Shown here in pieces: positions 56,701 to 64,000 of a DNA stretch of 64,000 nt; the first letter of the stretch is position 1; every line of letters begins with the position of its first letter. Under the pieces are notes generated by a model. That model saw nothing but the letters and a program-made list of their open reading frames with translations, was not told the DNA's origin and ran no database searches. Both the position numbers and the translations under genes were made by a program. Source of the stretch: CALSPH01 sp041690035 (GTDB lineage Bacteria; Bacteroidota; Bacteroidia; NS11-12g; UBA955); contig JBDNFC010000095.1 in NCBI GenBank assembly GCA_041690035.1, positions 22,356 through 86,355 of the forward strand. The letters run 5' to 3'.

Positions 56701-59700
56701 TTGCAAAAAAATCCAACCAAGTTTTTCACTAAAGGCAGCCAAGTTGCCAAGCTTGTTGCCCAAAATACTAGAGGTTGTAAAGACTCTGTAGAATCTTCTA
56801 TTTTTATACGCACACCAATTGCAAATTTCACTGTAGTATCCGATACATCAGGGTGCCAACCTTTTTTGGCTAGGTTTAAAAACTTTTCACAAAATGCCAA
56901 TAACTATAAGTGGCTATATAAAAATGCAGCCAATATCACGTTTACTACTAATAGTATTGCTGATGTTTCATTTTCCTATGCTCAGTTTGGCACTTTTTAT
57001 CCCCAATTGGTGGCAATTAGAAATGCAATCAATAATGGTATCCCTATCTCATGCTCTGACACTTTTCCTGGGCCAAATACGCTTGGTCCCAAAGTTTTGG
57101 TGAATGTTTTAGAAAAGCCTTTAGTTAGATTCACTTACACTACCAATTGCAAGTTATACACCACAGTTTTTCGCAATACCACGGTTATTAGCACCGATAC
57201 CGCAACAAGCTATTTATGGACTTTTGGTGATGGAGATAGCAGTGCTATTCAAAACCCAACAAAGATATATGCAGACACAGGCAGATATCGCGTAGTTTTG
57301 CGTATCAGAGTTGGCAAAGGATGCATAGACTCTTTTATACAGACTGTAATTATATCACCACAACCTAAGGCAAATTTTAGTTTCACAGAGGTGTGCAGGG
57401 GCATTGGCACTCAATTTACCGATTTATCGCAAGCTTTTAACGACAATATCTATATTTGGGCTTGGAATTTTGGAGATGGAGCAGTTTCTAACCTCAAAAA
57501 CCCAACAAGAATTTATGCCACAGATAATAACTACAGGGTTTTTTTAAGGGTAACCAATAGAGCAGGATGCATAGATACGGTTACAAAATTTGTAAATGTT
57601 TTTGTAAACCCTACCCCTATTTTTTCAGCTACAAATGCATGCAAAAATAATGCTGTATCATTTAATAATACAAGCACTGCCAAAAACAACTCCTTGTTCT
57701 TTACTTGGACATTGGGTGATGGCAGCAGAGATAGTCTAAAAAATCCTAGTAAAATATATGCAGATACTGGAAACTATATTGTTAAACTAGTAGTAAGAAC
57801 TATAAATGGTTGTCGAGATTCGATGAGCAGAACAGTGCGCACATTTACATTGCCAAAAGCAAACTTTAGTATAAATAATATAAATCAGTGTTTTAATGGA
57901 AATCAATTTAATTTCACTAATTTATCTACCATAGCAATAGATTCAATAAGTCAAAATTATTGGATTGCTTCCGATGGGGGTTCTGGCTTTAACAGAAACT
58001 ATCAAAGTGTATTTACAACTGCAGATAGTTTTTTTATAACCCTGATTGCTCAAACCAATAGAGGCTGCAGAGATACAGTTAAAAAAAGTGTTTTAGTAAG
58101 CGTATCTCCAATAGCTAAAATTAGTATTGATAAACAAAATCAGTGTATTTTTAAAGGGCCCATCCAATTTACTGATACCAGTTTAAAGAAAGGCGATATA
58201 GCTGCCCGGCAATGGAATATTGGAAACCTATTTACAAGAACAGATTCTACATTTAATTACGAATTTTTGACCGATGGTCTTAAAAATATAAAACTAAAGG
58301 TTACTCATAAAAACGGTTGTCAAGATTCTGCACAAACAAATATTACCATTTATCCAAAGCCTAAGGCGGTTTTACTAATTAACAAAAAAGAACAATGTTT
58401 TAATGGGCATATTTTTCTATTTTCTGATAGCAGTCATATCAAATCTGGCTCAGCAATCACACATAAAATTTACATTTCTACTGGAGATAGCAGTGCTTTA
58501 GGTCAATTTAATTATGTATTTAATAATCCCGATACATTTTACATTCAAAATAGGGTAACAAGTAATTTTGGGTGCATGGATACAGCTAATCAGGCCATAA
58601 TTGTGCATCCTCATCCTATTGCAAATTTCACCATTGATACTACACAACTGTGTTTGCGAAGCAATATTTTTAGTTTCACCAATTTTAGCAGTATTGATGG
58701 CACAAAACAAGGATTTAATTGGCATTTTAACGACAATACTATTCAAGCTGATACGCATGTTAAAAAAAGCTATCTTTCTTATGGGATAAAACCCGTAAAA
58801 CTAAAAGCCACAAGCACATTTGGCTGCACAGATTCTATTACTAAAAATATTGTGGTTTTTCCGATGCCAATTGCTAAAGTGCATATTAATGATACCGCAC
58901 AATGCTTAAACAAGCAAAACTTTGTATTTACAGATACAAGTACCATTGCATATCATTTGCTCAATACTAAGTGGGTATGGAATGATTTAACCACGAGCAA
59001 TGTTAAAAAAGTTCAAAAAACATTTAATCAAGATACCATTTATCAGCACATTCTAATCAGTACATCAGAAAAAGGATGTTCCGATACCATCAATTTTACG
59101 CAACGCATATTACCATTGCCAAAACCAAATTTCAGCATCAATAATCCAGGACAATGTGTGAATACCCAAAATTTTGTATTTAGTAATTTAAGTATTTCCA
59201 AACAACCTATCACAAATTATTATTGGGATTTTGGAGATGGAAACACCTCTCAAAACAACGCGCCAAGTCATCAATATGCACTCGCAGGCCAATACAGTGT
59301 GCAATTAATTGCCAAAACCGATAGGAATTGTTTTGATACCATATATAAGCCTTTAGAAGTTTACCCAAAACCAAAAGCAATATTGCAAGTCAATAATGCC
59401 GAACAGTGCTTTAATGATCAAAACTTTATATTTACAAGCGCTAACACCATTAGCACTGGCAGCATAATTAACTACCAATGGGATACAGCAAATCAGCCAT
59501 TTATGGGCAAAAAAGACACCATGCTAAAATTTCCAATTCCGGGAAGATATACCATAGAACACATCCCAATAAGTAATAACGGGTGCATGGATACTGTATT
59601 CTTGCCCATCATTCTAAATCCAAATCCTATAGCAAATTTTAGCATAAATGACACACAGCAATGCGCCAATGCTAATAATTTTATTTTTCAACAAATGGCC

Positions 59701-61596
59701 ACCATTAGTTATGGCAGCAACAGCTATCAATGGTTTTTAAACAATCAATTAACTTCGCAAACAGCAAGTTTTAGTATAATATTTAGCAAATCAGATACAC
59801 AATTGAGCAAATTGGTGGTGAGCAGTGCACGAGGATGTCGCGATAGCCTTACAAAAAAAATTTACATCTCGCCAATACCTTTGCCAGATTTTAGCATTAA
59901 TAATGCAAAGCAATGCTTAAATGTAAATCAATTTGAATTTAATAACACAAGTATTATTGAAGATGGTGCAATGAGTTATTTATGGAATTTAGGCGATTTA
60001 TCAATGGACAGTACTAAAGATGTAATCCATAGCTACGCGCAACATGGTGGATATACCATCAATCTTAAAGCAACAAGCAATTGGGGCTGTATAAAAGAAA
60101 TGAGCAAAACTATAAATGTGCATCCCGAGCCCAAAGCAGATTTTACAGTAAATGATCCTGGGCAATGCCTTACGGGAAACGCTTTTGTTACAAATAATAC
60201 AAGCAGCATAGACAGCACCTTAGTGAGTTATTATTGGGATTGGGATGATGGCACTTATTCTTCGCTTCAAAACTTAGCCCATTCCTATTTAAAAGATAGC
60301 AACTATCAAGTAAAACTTAGGGTAAGCTCTCAATACAATTGCAAGGATTCTGTGGTGAAACAAATAAGCGTAAATCCAATGCCAGTGCCTGTTATGAGCA
60401 TCAATTTAAAAGACCAATGTATCAATACACAAAATTATATATTCAATAATAATTCTGTAATAAAAAAAGGGATTATTGTCAACTATCAATGGCAAATAGA
60501 AGGCAATGTATTTAGCAACATCAATAATGCAAATTACTATTTTAACGCGTCAGGCCCGCGCAGCATTGGGCTATTAAATTGGTCTGACAGCGGATGTTTT
60601 GCAAGCACCACAGAAAATGTAAGAATTTGGCCAAAACCATTGGCAATAATTACTGTAAATGATTCTGTGCAATGTTTTAACATAAATAACTTTATTTTTA
60701 CAAACACCTCTTTTGATTCTTTTGGACTTAAAAATACCATTTGGCGGACTCTTGGAGCCATTTCGGGAATTAAAGACAGCCTCCATAAACAATATAAAAG
60801 TTTCGGAAATAAAAGTATGAGTATGATAGCCACTTCTATAAACAATTGTAGCGACACAAATGCTATTTCTGTGAGGGTGAAACCCATGCCAAATCCAAAA
60901 TTTGAATTGCTTAAAAATTATTATTGTGAAAATAATGTACCAAGTTTTCTAATACCTGAGCAGGCAGGTGGTATTTTTATTGGCAAGCATATAAGCAATC
61001 AGCAATATGTGCCACGCGCATTGTGGAAAGATACAGTTTCTTATAAAATTGTTCAAGAAGGATGCATAGATAGCAGCTCCCAATTTACCGATGTGTTTCC
61101 TTTACCACGCGCTTTTTTAGGCAATGACACCACTATTTGCAAGCATGAAACAGTTCTTTTAAAACCAATTTCTTGGAACAGTACATTTGTATGGCAAAAT
61201 GGAAGCACGGAGCCCACATTTAGGGCTATAAAGCCCGGTGTATATTCAATAACTGCTGCAAATATTTGTGGTGAAGCTAAGGCCAGCATAGAAATAAAAA
61301 TCAGAGCAAATAATTGTAGGCTGTATATTCCTACGGCATTTAGTCCTAATAGAAATGGGCTAAATGACTTTTATAGACCGATAACATTTGGCATAGATAA
61401 TTTAACATATGAAATTTTTACCCGTTGGGGAGAAAAAATATTTGAAGGTAATAATATTGAAAAAGGTTGGGATGGAAGCTATATGGGCGCTGTGTCTCCA
61501 GAAGGTTGGTATGTAATTGTATTGAAATATGATTATTATACAGAAAACAGGATAGTTAAAGAAACTGCTAACGAAGTGTTTTATTTATTGCGGTAA
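53722..61596 (+). CDS. Giant PKD-repeat protein with T9SS type B sorting domain
   Basis: The 2624-residue secreted protein begins with a signal peptide (ILVKETFFLLFLFILIKS). It consists of PKD-like immunoglobulin domains, many with the WDFGDG-type motif (VVWNFGD, WQWDFGDGSSS, FIWDFGDGSYD, YLWTFGDGDSS, WAWNFGDGAVS, YYWDFGDGNTS). Residues 1379-2390 form 12 regular units of 84-85 residues, each with a QC and a GC-type cysteine. The end (from residue 2534, LYIPTAFSPNRNGLNDFY ... RWGEKIFEG ... GWDGSYMG) is the gliding-motility-associated CHU_C domain, the T9SS type B signal. It is exported through the type IX system, probably as an adhesin or surface fibre. No enzyme domain is seen. Confidence 0.93.
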   Translation: MNILVKETFFLLFLFILIKSTEVNGQCNANFTNTTNLCSGDSILFSFTGTGASVVWNFGDTFSGVYNSDTNRIIKYRFTDTGLYTITLIANGASCTDTFKKTIRIVPKLIANFTWQNPCIKQATTFINTTIKGFTDAFTSYNWQFGDSSSSAIQHPNHTYQSFGNKTVKLVINSIQGCKDSISKTINIKPPLNYSASVDSVCQFTKANFTSTYGTSIPISWQWDFGDGSSSNTAEPEYSYSNGGKYRFILTATYSDSSTCKAAYDSIWVMILPIASFSILTDSIQCYKGNQTCIKFNKNPKAVAYRNILWDDGGTSSPNASDSQYCKTYQNTDGGLYRITNEIIDINGCANRQKDSNYIRVLKDPKALLNSNYSGGCFKTFLNAQNISNMSPPLIRRFIWDFGDGSYDSTNWTSTSHTYISDGNFKVKLFIEDTFGCIDLFSDTNTIRNINFIIDPKVERLKKCRIDNLFKFTQTPIPSGSITWFFGDGGTLNTFTSFKHYGSLGSYLPTVRLSKLGCDSVLRLDTAIVHGPHANANITNRYQCQIQDTVYFTNTTATYRNKTLQTKWNLFDPFASDCIIDTKNGQNIDSNCNNSIDSLTFKHWFLPSRERCYSVRIIQTDTAVGCIDSIDFSIPLMPPKADSGMFLSYLNFPCIGPEQSKEVYLNFGATSPNCGREAWQVMWDSTCARKSGNFNSFWTPNQNRHNYSYNNMPCDSNGYVTVGLIIQNGRDTNGQVCYDTGFYHKIIRFGPLSPIIMSNYSPNVHYCKNTEFKFSFRDSLQDSLALIVWDYGDNSKKDTLLSLSSQFHKYPNPGQYTVTTYLRHINGCEGNDSYRVQVGINKLFLFPKNQMCLGDSVKIDNVSRYWQMNTSHFANPARESDGKETTRWDIGDGNGFSKSGRSIFVKYNKIGDYTIKMETKDSIGCLDTLILPLKARVFGIKSKISTPLDTLICAQVVQLFSTSYVFDSINNFGHTDDSVVRFVWTFSDNSGASLQKNPTKFFTKGSQVAKLVAQNTRGCKDSVESSIFIRTPIANFTVVSDTSGCQPFLARFKNFSQNANNYKWLYKNAANITFTTNSIADVSFSYAQFGTFYPQLVAIRNAINNGIPISCSDTFPGPNTLGPKVLVNVLEKPLVRFTYTTNCKLYTTVFRNTTVISTDTATSYLWTFGDGDSSAIQNPTKIYADTGRYRVVLRIRVGKGCIDSFIQTVIISPQPKANFSFTEVCRGIGTQFTDLSQAFNDNIYIWAWNFGDGAVSNLKNPTRIYATDNNYRVFLRVTNRAGCIDTVTKFVNVFVNPTPIFSATNACKNNAVSFNNTSTAKNNSLFFTWTLGDGSRDSLKNPSKIYADTGNYIVKLVVRTINGCRDSMSRTVRTFTLPKANFSINNINQCFNGNQFNFTNLSTIAIDSISQNYWIASDGGSGFNRNYQSVFTTADSFFITLIAQTNRGCRDTVKKSVLVSVSPIAKISIDKQNQCIFKGPIQFTDTSLKKGDIAARQWNIGNLFTRTDSTFNYEFLTDGLKNIKLKVTHKNGCQDSAQTNITIYPKPKAVLLINKKEQCFNGHIFLFSDSSHIKSGSAITHKIYISTGDSSALGQFNYVFNNPDTFYIQNRVTSNFGCMDTANQAIIVHPHPIANFTIDTTQLCLRSNIFSFTNFSSIDGTKQGFNWHFNDNTIQADTHVKKSYLSYGIKPVKLKATSTFGCTDSITKNIVVFPMPIAKVHINDTAQCLNKQNFVFTDTSTIAYHLLNTKWVWNDLTTSNVKKVQKTFNQDTIYQHILISTSEKGCSDTINFTQRILPLPKPNFSINNPGQCVNTQNFVFSNLSISKQPITNYYWDFGDGNTSQNNAPSHQYALAGQYSVQLIAKTDRNCFDTIYKPLEVYPKPKAILQVNNAEQCFNDQNFIFTSANTISTGSIINYQWDTANQPFMGKKDTMLKFPIPGRYTIEHIPISNNGCMDTVFLPIILNPNPIANFSINDTQQCANANNFIFQQMATISYGSNSYQWFLNNQLTSQTASFSIIFSKSDTQLSKLVVSSARGCRDSLTKKIYISPIPLPDFSINNAKQCLNVNQFEFNNTSIIEDGAMSYLWNLGDLSMDSTKDVIHSYAQHGGYTINLKATSNWGCIKEMSKTINVHPEPKADFTVNDPGQCLTGNAFVTNNTSSIDSTLVSYYWDWDDGTYSSLQNLAHSYLKDSNYQVKLRVSSQYNCKDSVVKQISVNPMPVPVMSINLKDQCINTQNYIFNNNSVIKKGIIVNYQWQIEGNVFSNINNANYYFNASGPRSIGLLNWSDSGCFASTTENVRIWPKPLAIITVNDSVQCFNINNFIFTNTSFDSFGLKNTIWRTLGAISGIKDSLHKQYKSFGNKSMSMIATSINNCSDTNAISVRVKPMPNPKFELLKNYYCENNVPSFLIPEQAGGIFIGKHISNQQYVPRALWKDTVSYKIVQEGCIDSSSQFTDVFPLPRAFLGNDTTICKHETVLLKPISWNSTFVWQNGSTEPTFRAIKPGVYSITAANICGEAKASIEIKIRANNCRLYIPTAFSPNRNGLNDFYRPITFGIDNLTYEIFTRWGEKIFEGNNIEKGWDGSYMGAVSPEGWYVIVLKYDYYTENRIVKETANEVFYLLR
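57856..60894 (+). repeat. Tandem array of 12 PKD-like units, period 252-255 nt
   Basis: Units begin near 57856, 58111, 58363, 58617, 58869, 59122, 59374, 59629, 59881, 60133, 60388 and 60640. Each opens with a pattern like ANFSINxxxQCxNxxxFxF and closes with GCxDSxxK. DNA identity between units is low, so the array is old and kept by selection on the protein, not a recent DNA expansion. Confidence 0.8.
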
Positions 61597-61606
61597 AATC
61601 AGTAAG

Positions 61607-61619
61607 TTTAACCCAAATT
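61607..61619 (+). repeat. Short direct repeat TTTAACCCARATT, copy 1
   Basis: TTTAACCCAAATT lies 11 nt after the stop of the giant gene. A near copy lies at 61704-61716 in the same 130-nt gap. A 5-6 bp hairpin GCGATAG/CTATAGC follows. The origin could be a decayed mobile-element end, but this is only a guess. Confidence 0.3.
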
Positions 61620-61703
61620 CCGCGATAGAAATGCGCTATAGCAAAAGGGTTTGTAAAAGGCAGATACCCAAAATATTGATTAAGCAATGATGTATTTTCC
61701 AGA

Positions 61704-61716
61704 TTTAACCCAGATT
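61704..61716 (+). repeat. Short direct repeat TTTAACCCARATT, copy 2
   Basis: TTTAACCCAGATT, one mismatch from the copy at 61607-61619, lies 10 nt before the convergent fhs stop codon. Confidence 0.3.
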
Positions 61717-61726
61717 TTCGTTGTTT

Positions 61727-63394
61727 TTAGCTCAATCCGCTTATCACTCCATTGTCATCAATGTCCATACCTTCAGAGGCGGGTATATTTGGCAAGCCAG
61801 GCATGCGCATCATATTGCCTAAAATAGGGATTAAGAAACCTGCACCAGCGGCAATTTCAAATTCCCTAACAGTAACAGAAAAACCAGTAGGTCTGCCTAT
61901 CTTTTTTTCATCATCACTAAAAGATTTTTGTGTTTTTGCCATACAAATTGGAAGTGCTGCTAAACCTAATTTCTCAATTCTTCTAAGATCTGCTTCAGCT
62001 TTTTGAGCATATTCCACTCCATCTGCTCCATATATTTCTCTAGCAATAATATCAATTTTGGTTTTTACATCGCTGCCCCAATCATACAATGGCTTAAATT
62101 TATCCTGTCCTTTATCTATTTCTGCAACCACTGCGTTTGCCAAATCTTTGGTTCCATTGCCTCCCTCTGCCCATCCTTTGCTCAATACTGCTTTTACCCC
62201 TTTTTTGGCGCAAAGGTTAATTACTAAATCTATCTCTTCTTGCGAGTCTGTATAAAAGTTATTAATTGCAATTACAGGATTTAACCCCATTTTTTGACAA
62301 TTTTCTATATGCTTTTCCAAATTGGCAAAACCTTTTTCTACACGCGCTATATTGGGGTCATTGTATTGTTCTGGCAATGCTCCCCCATGATGCCTAAGGG
62401 CGCGAATTGTTGCCACCACTACTATTGCTTTTGGAGATAATTTTCCATAGCCACATTTGATATTTAAAAACTTTTCTGCCCCTAAATCTGCACCAAAACC
62501 TGCTTCTGTTACCACATAATCTGCTAAACTAAGCCCCATTTTTGTTGCCAAAATTGTGTTTGTGCCTTGTGCTATGTTGGCAAATGGCCCACCATGTATA
62601 ATAGCTGCATTGCCCTCTAAGGTTTGAACCAAATTTGGCTTGATAGCATCTTTTAATAAAATAGCCATTGCATTTTGCACCTTTAGCTGATGCGCATACA
62701 CCGGTTCATTATCATAGGTAAATCCTATAAAAATTTTACCCAACTTTTCTTTTAAATCTGATAAACTATTGCTCATACACAAAATAGCCATAATTTCTGA
62801 TGCTGCTGTGATGTTAAACCCATCGCTGCGCATCATTCCATTTGCTTTGCCGCCTACACCTATAATAATATCTCGCAATGCCCTGTCATTCATATCTATC
62901 ACCCTTTTCCAAATTACCGTTCTGGGGTCTATTTTTATAGCGTGTTGTTTGTTCTGAATAATATTATCAATAATGGCAGCCAAAAAATTGTTCGCTTTTT
63001 CTATGGCACTAAAATCTCCTGTAAAATGGAGGTTTATATCTTCCATTGGAATTACTTGAGAATAGCCACCTCCCGCAGCGCCTCCTTTTATACCAAAAAC
63101 AGGCCCTAAACTTGGCTCTCTTAGCACCACAATTGATTTTTTACCAATTTTATTCAACCCCTCATTTAGTCCTATACTCACTGTGGTTTTGCCTTCACCA
63201 GCTGGTGTGGGAGTTAATGCAGTTACTAATATTAAATTGGCGTTTGCTATTTTTTCAGCATCAATTAAACTTAAAGGCAACTTGGCTTTGTATCTGCCAT
63301 AAGGCTCTAGCAATTCTTCGCCAATACCAATTGTTGCCGCTATATCTTTGATGGGTTTTATTTGTGTCGCTTGTGCAATAGCAATGTCTGTCAT
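61727..63394 (-). CDS. fhs: Formate-tetrahydrofolate ligase
   Basis: This ATP-dependent enzyme joins formate to tetrahydrofolate to give 10-formyl-THF for purine and one-carbon metabolism. The 555 residues include the nucleotide-binding loop LTPTPAGEGKTTVSIGL, the conserved REPSLGPVFGIKGGAAGGGY, MNDRALR and FGADLGAEKFLNIKC. Length is typical. It is monocistronic; two overlapping -7 boxes (TATTTTTG at 63437-63430 and 63445-63438) lie about 36-44 nt upstream of the ATG. Confidence 0.97.
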   Translation of the reverse strand: MTDIAIAQATQIKPIKDIAATIGIGEELLEPYGRYKAKLPLSLIDAEKIANANLILVTALTPTPAGEGKTTVSIGLNEGLNKIGKKSIVVLREPSLGPVFGIKGGAAGGGYSQVIPMEDINLHFTGDFSAIEKANNFLAAIIDNIIQNKQHAIKIDPRTVIWKRVIDMNDRALRDIIIGVGGKANGMMRSDGFNITAASEIMAILCMSNSLSDLKEKLGKIFIGFTYDNEPVYAHQLKVQNAMAILLKDAIKPNLVQTLEGNAAIIHGGPFANIAQGTNTILATKMGLSLADYVVTEAGFGADLGAEKFLNIKCGYGKLSPKAIVVVATIRALRHHGGALPEQYNDPNIARVEKGFANLEKHIENCQKMGLNPVIAINNFYTDSQEEIDLVINLCAKKGVKAVLSKGWAEGGNGTKDLANAVVAEIDKGQDKFKPLYDWGSDVKTKIDIIAREIYGADGVEYAQKAEADLRRIEKLGLAALPICMAKTQKSFSDDEKKIGRPTGFSVTVREFEIAAGAGFLIPILGNMMRMPGLPNIPASEGMDIDDNGVISGLS

Positions 63395-63674
63395 TTTTTT
63401 TTAGATTTAAGGGTTTGTTAATTAGCGTTCAAAAATACAAAAATATTTAATAAAGTAAAGGCTTATCAATCAAGCCATTATTTTTTTTAGTTAAAATATC
63501 AATACTGTCCTAAATAAATTTTATTAAAAAAAGAATTGATTAAATACTATGCATAGAGCTTTAATAATTGGCTAAATCAAAAAAGAACCCAGTGAGCAAG
63601 ATTCTGTTTTCTTGGCGGTGGGTTTTCAAATGAATTATTGAGCCAAAGCATCAATTCAATTTTCACAAAGCAGT

Positions 63675-64000
63675 TTAATCCGCATTATGCATTAGAATAA
63701 CTAAAAGGAAGGCTAGTGTTTTTATTTGAGCAAAAATTCCATCCATCCAAGGCCTTCTTTTAGTGTGTAATGAGATTTTTAATACGGTTTTATTAGCATG
63801 TTTTACTTGCCAAGCTCCTAATGCAAAGCAATAGGATTTTAAAGTTTTAAGTGTGGCTGTGTTGTGATGGTTCAAGGCAAAATGGCGGAATAAACTCATT
63901 AAATTATATGCAACCATAATAAACCTAAAGGATGCTTCTGTTGCCCAAAAATCTTTCATACAAAAACTATCTAGCCCAAAGTCTTCTTTCAGTTCTTTAA
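63675..64000 (-). mobile_element. IS1380-like transposase, C-terminal part (runs off right edge)
   Basis: The open frame enters from the right edge and codes for KEDFGLDSFCMKDFWATEA, FIMVAYNLMSLFRHFAL, LKTLKSYCFALGAWQVKH, then KRRPWMDGIFAQIK before the stop at 63675. This is the C-terminal region of DDE transposases of the IS1380/IS4-like group, with the final Glu in WATEASFRF. Upstream parts are outside the window, so completeness cannot be judged. The element end should lie between 63395 and 63675, but I could not fix the terminal inverted repeat. Confidence 0.8.

Overview
This AT-rich window comes from a member of the Bacteroidota. Evidence: T9SS type A and type B sorting domains, promoters of the form TTTG-N19-TAnnTTTG instead of sigma70 -35/-10 boxes, many TTG starts without Shine-Dalgarno sequences, a fused E1 alpha/beta dehydrogenase, DUF3467 and DUF1573 proteins, and KdsA/LpxD-type envelope genes. 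The genus cannot be fixed from sequence alone.

Positions 1-11264, all minus strand, are the core translation/transcription block. In transcription order: rpsU, a Xer-type tyrosine recombinase, hpf, tRNA-Thr(UGU), tRNA-Tyr(GUA), tRNA-Gly(UCC), tRNA-Thr(GGU), tuf, tRNA-Trp(CCA), secE, nusG, rplK, rplA, rplJ, rplL, a hairpin, rpoB, and rpoC (cut by the left edge).

Positions 11544-27000 hold housekeeping genes: kdsA, an aldo/keto reductase, a thioredoxin-fold protein, a TPR protein, an M24 aminopeptidase, a lipoprotein/outer-membrane pair, uvrA, queG and ruvB. Within it, an ECF sigma factor precedes a Wzz-like chain-length protein and an O-antigen ligase/polymerase.

Positions 27126-35275 are mixed: a tandem DUF1573 protein, a Zn-ribbon protein, an acyltransferase-3 gene broken at an A8 tract, an MBL hydrolase, a T9SS-exported Asp-box (BNR) protein, arginase and DUF3467. 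Positions 35396-45951 look like a peptide-utilisation locus. It holds a dipeptidyl peptidase III lipoprotein, a TonB-C-like anchored protein, a dipeptidyl peptidase IV, a 27-codon vestige of a POT transporter, and three full POT transporters with a deletion-derived YhcG/DUF1016 remnant between them. The secreted peptidases would release di- and tripeptides that the POT proteins take up with protons.

Positions 46419-61596 hold the fused E1 dehydrogenase, then a tightly overlapping five-gene surface-sugar cassette: glycosyltransferase, sugar amidotransferase, PIG-L deacetylase, LpxD-like acyltransferase, glycosyltransferase. A 2624-residue PKD-repeat T9SS type B adhesin-like protein follows. 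The window ends with fhs and the C-terminal part of an IS1380-like transposase running off the right edge.

The observations I would check first are the five-gene sugar-modification cassette, the homopolymer-broken acyltransferase, the POT array with its two gene remnants, the regular cysteine-paired repeats of the giant protein, and several promoters whose -7 box lies 4-5 nt from the start codon, which implies leaderless mRNAs.
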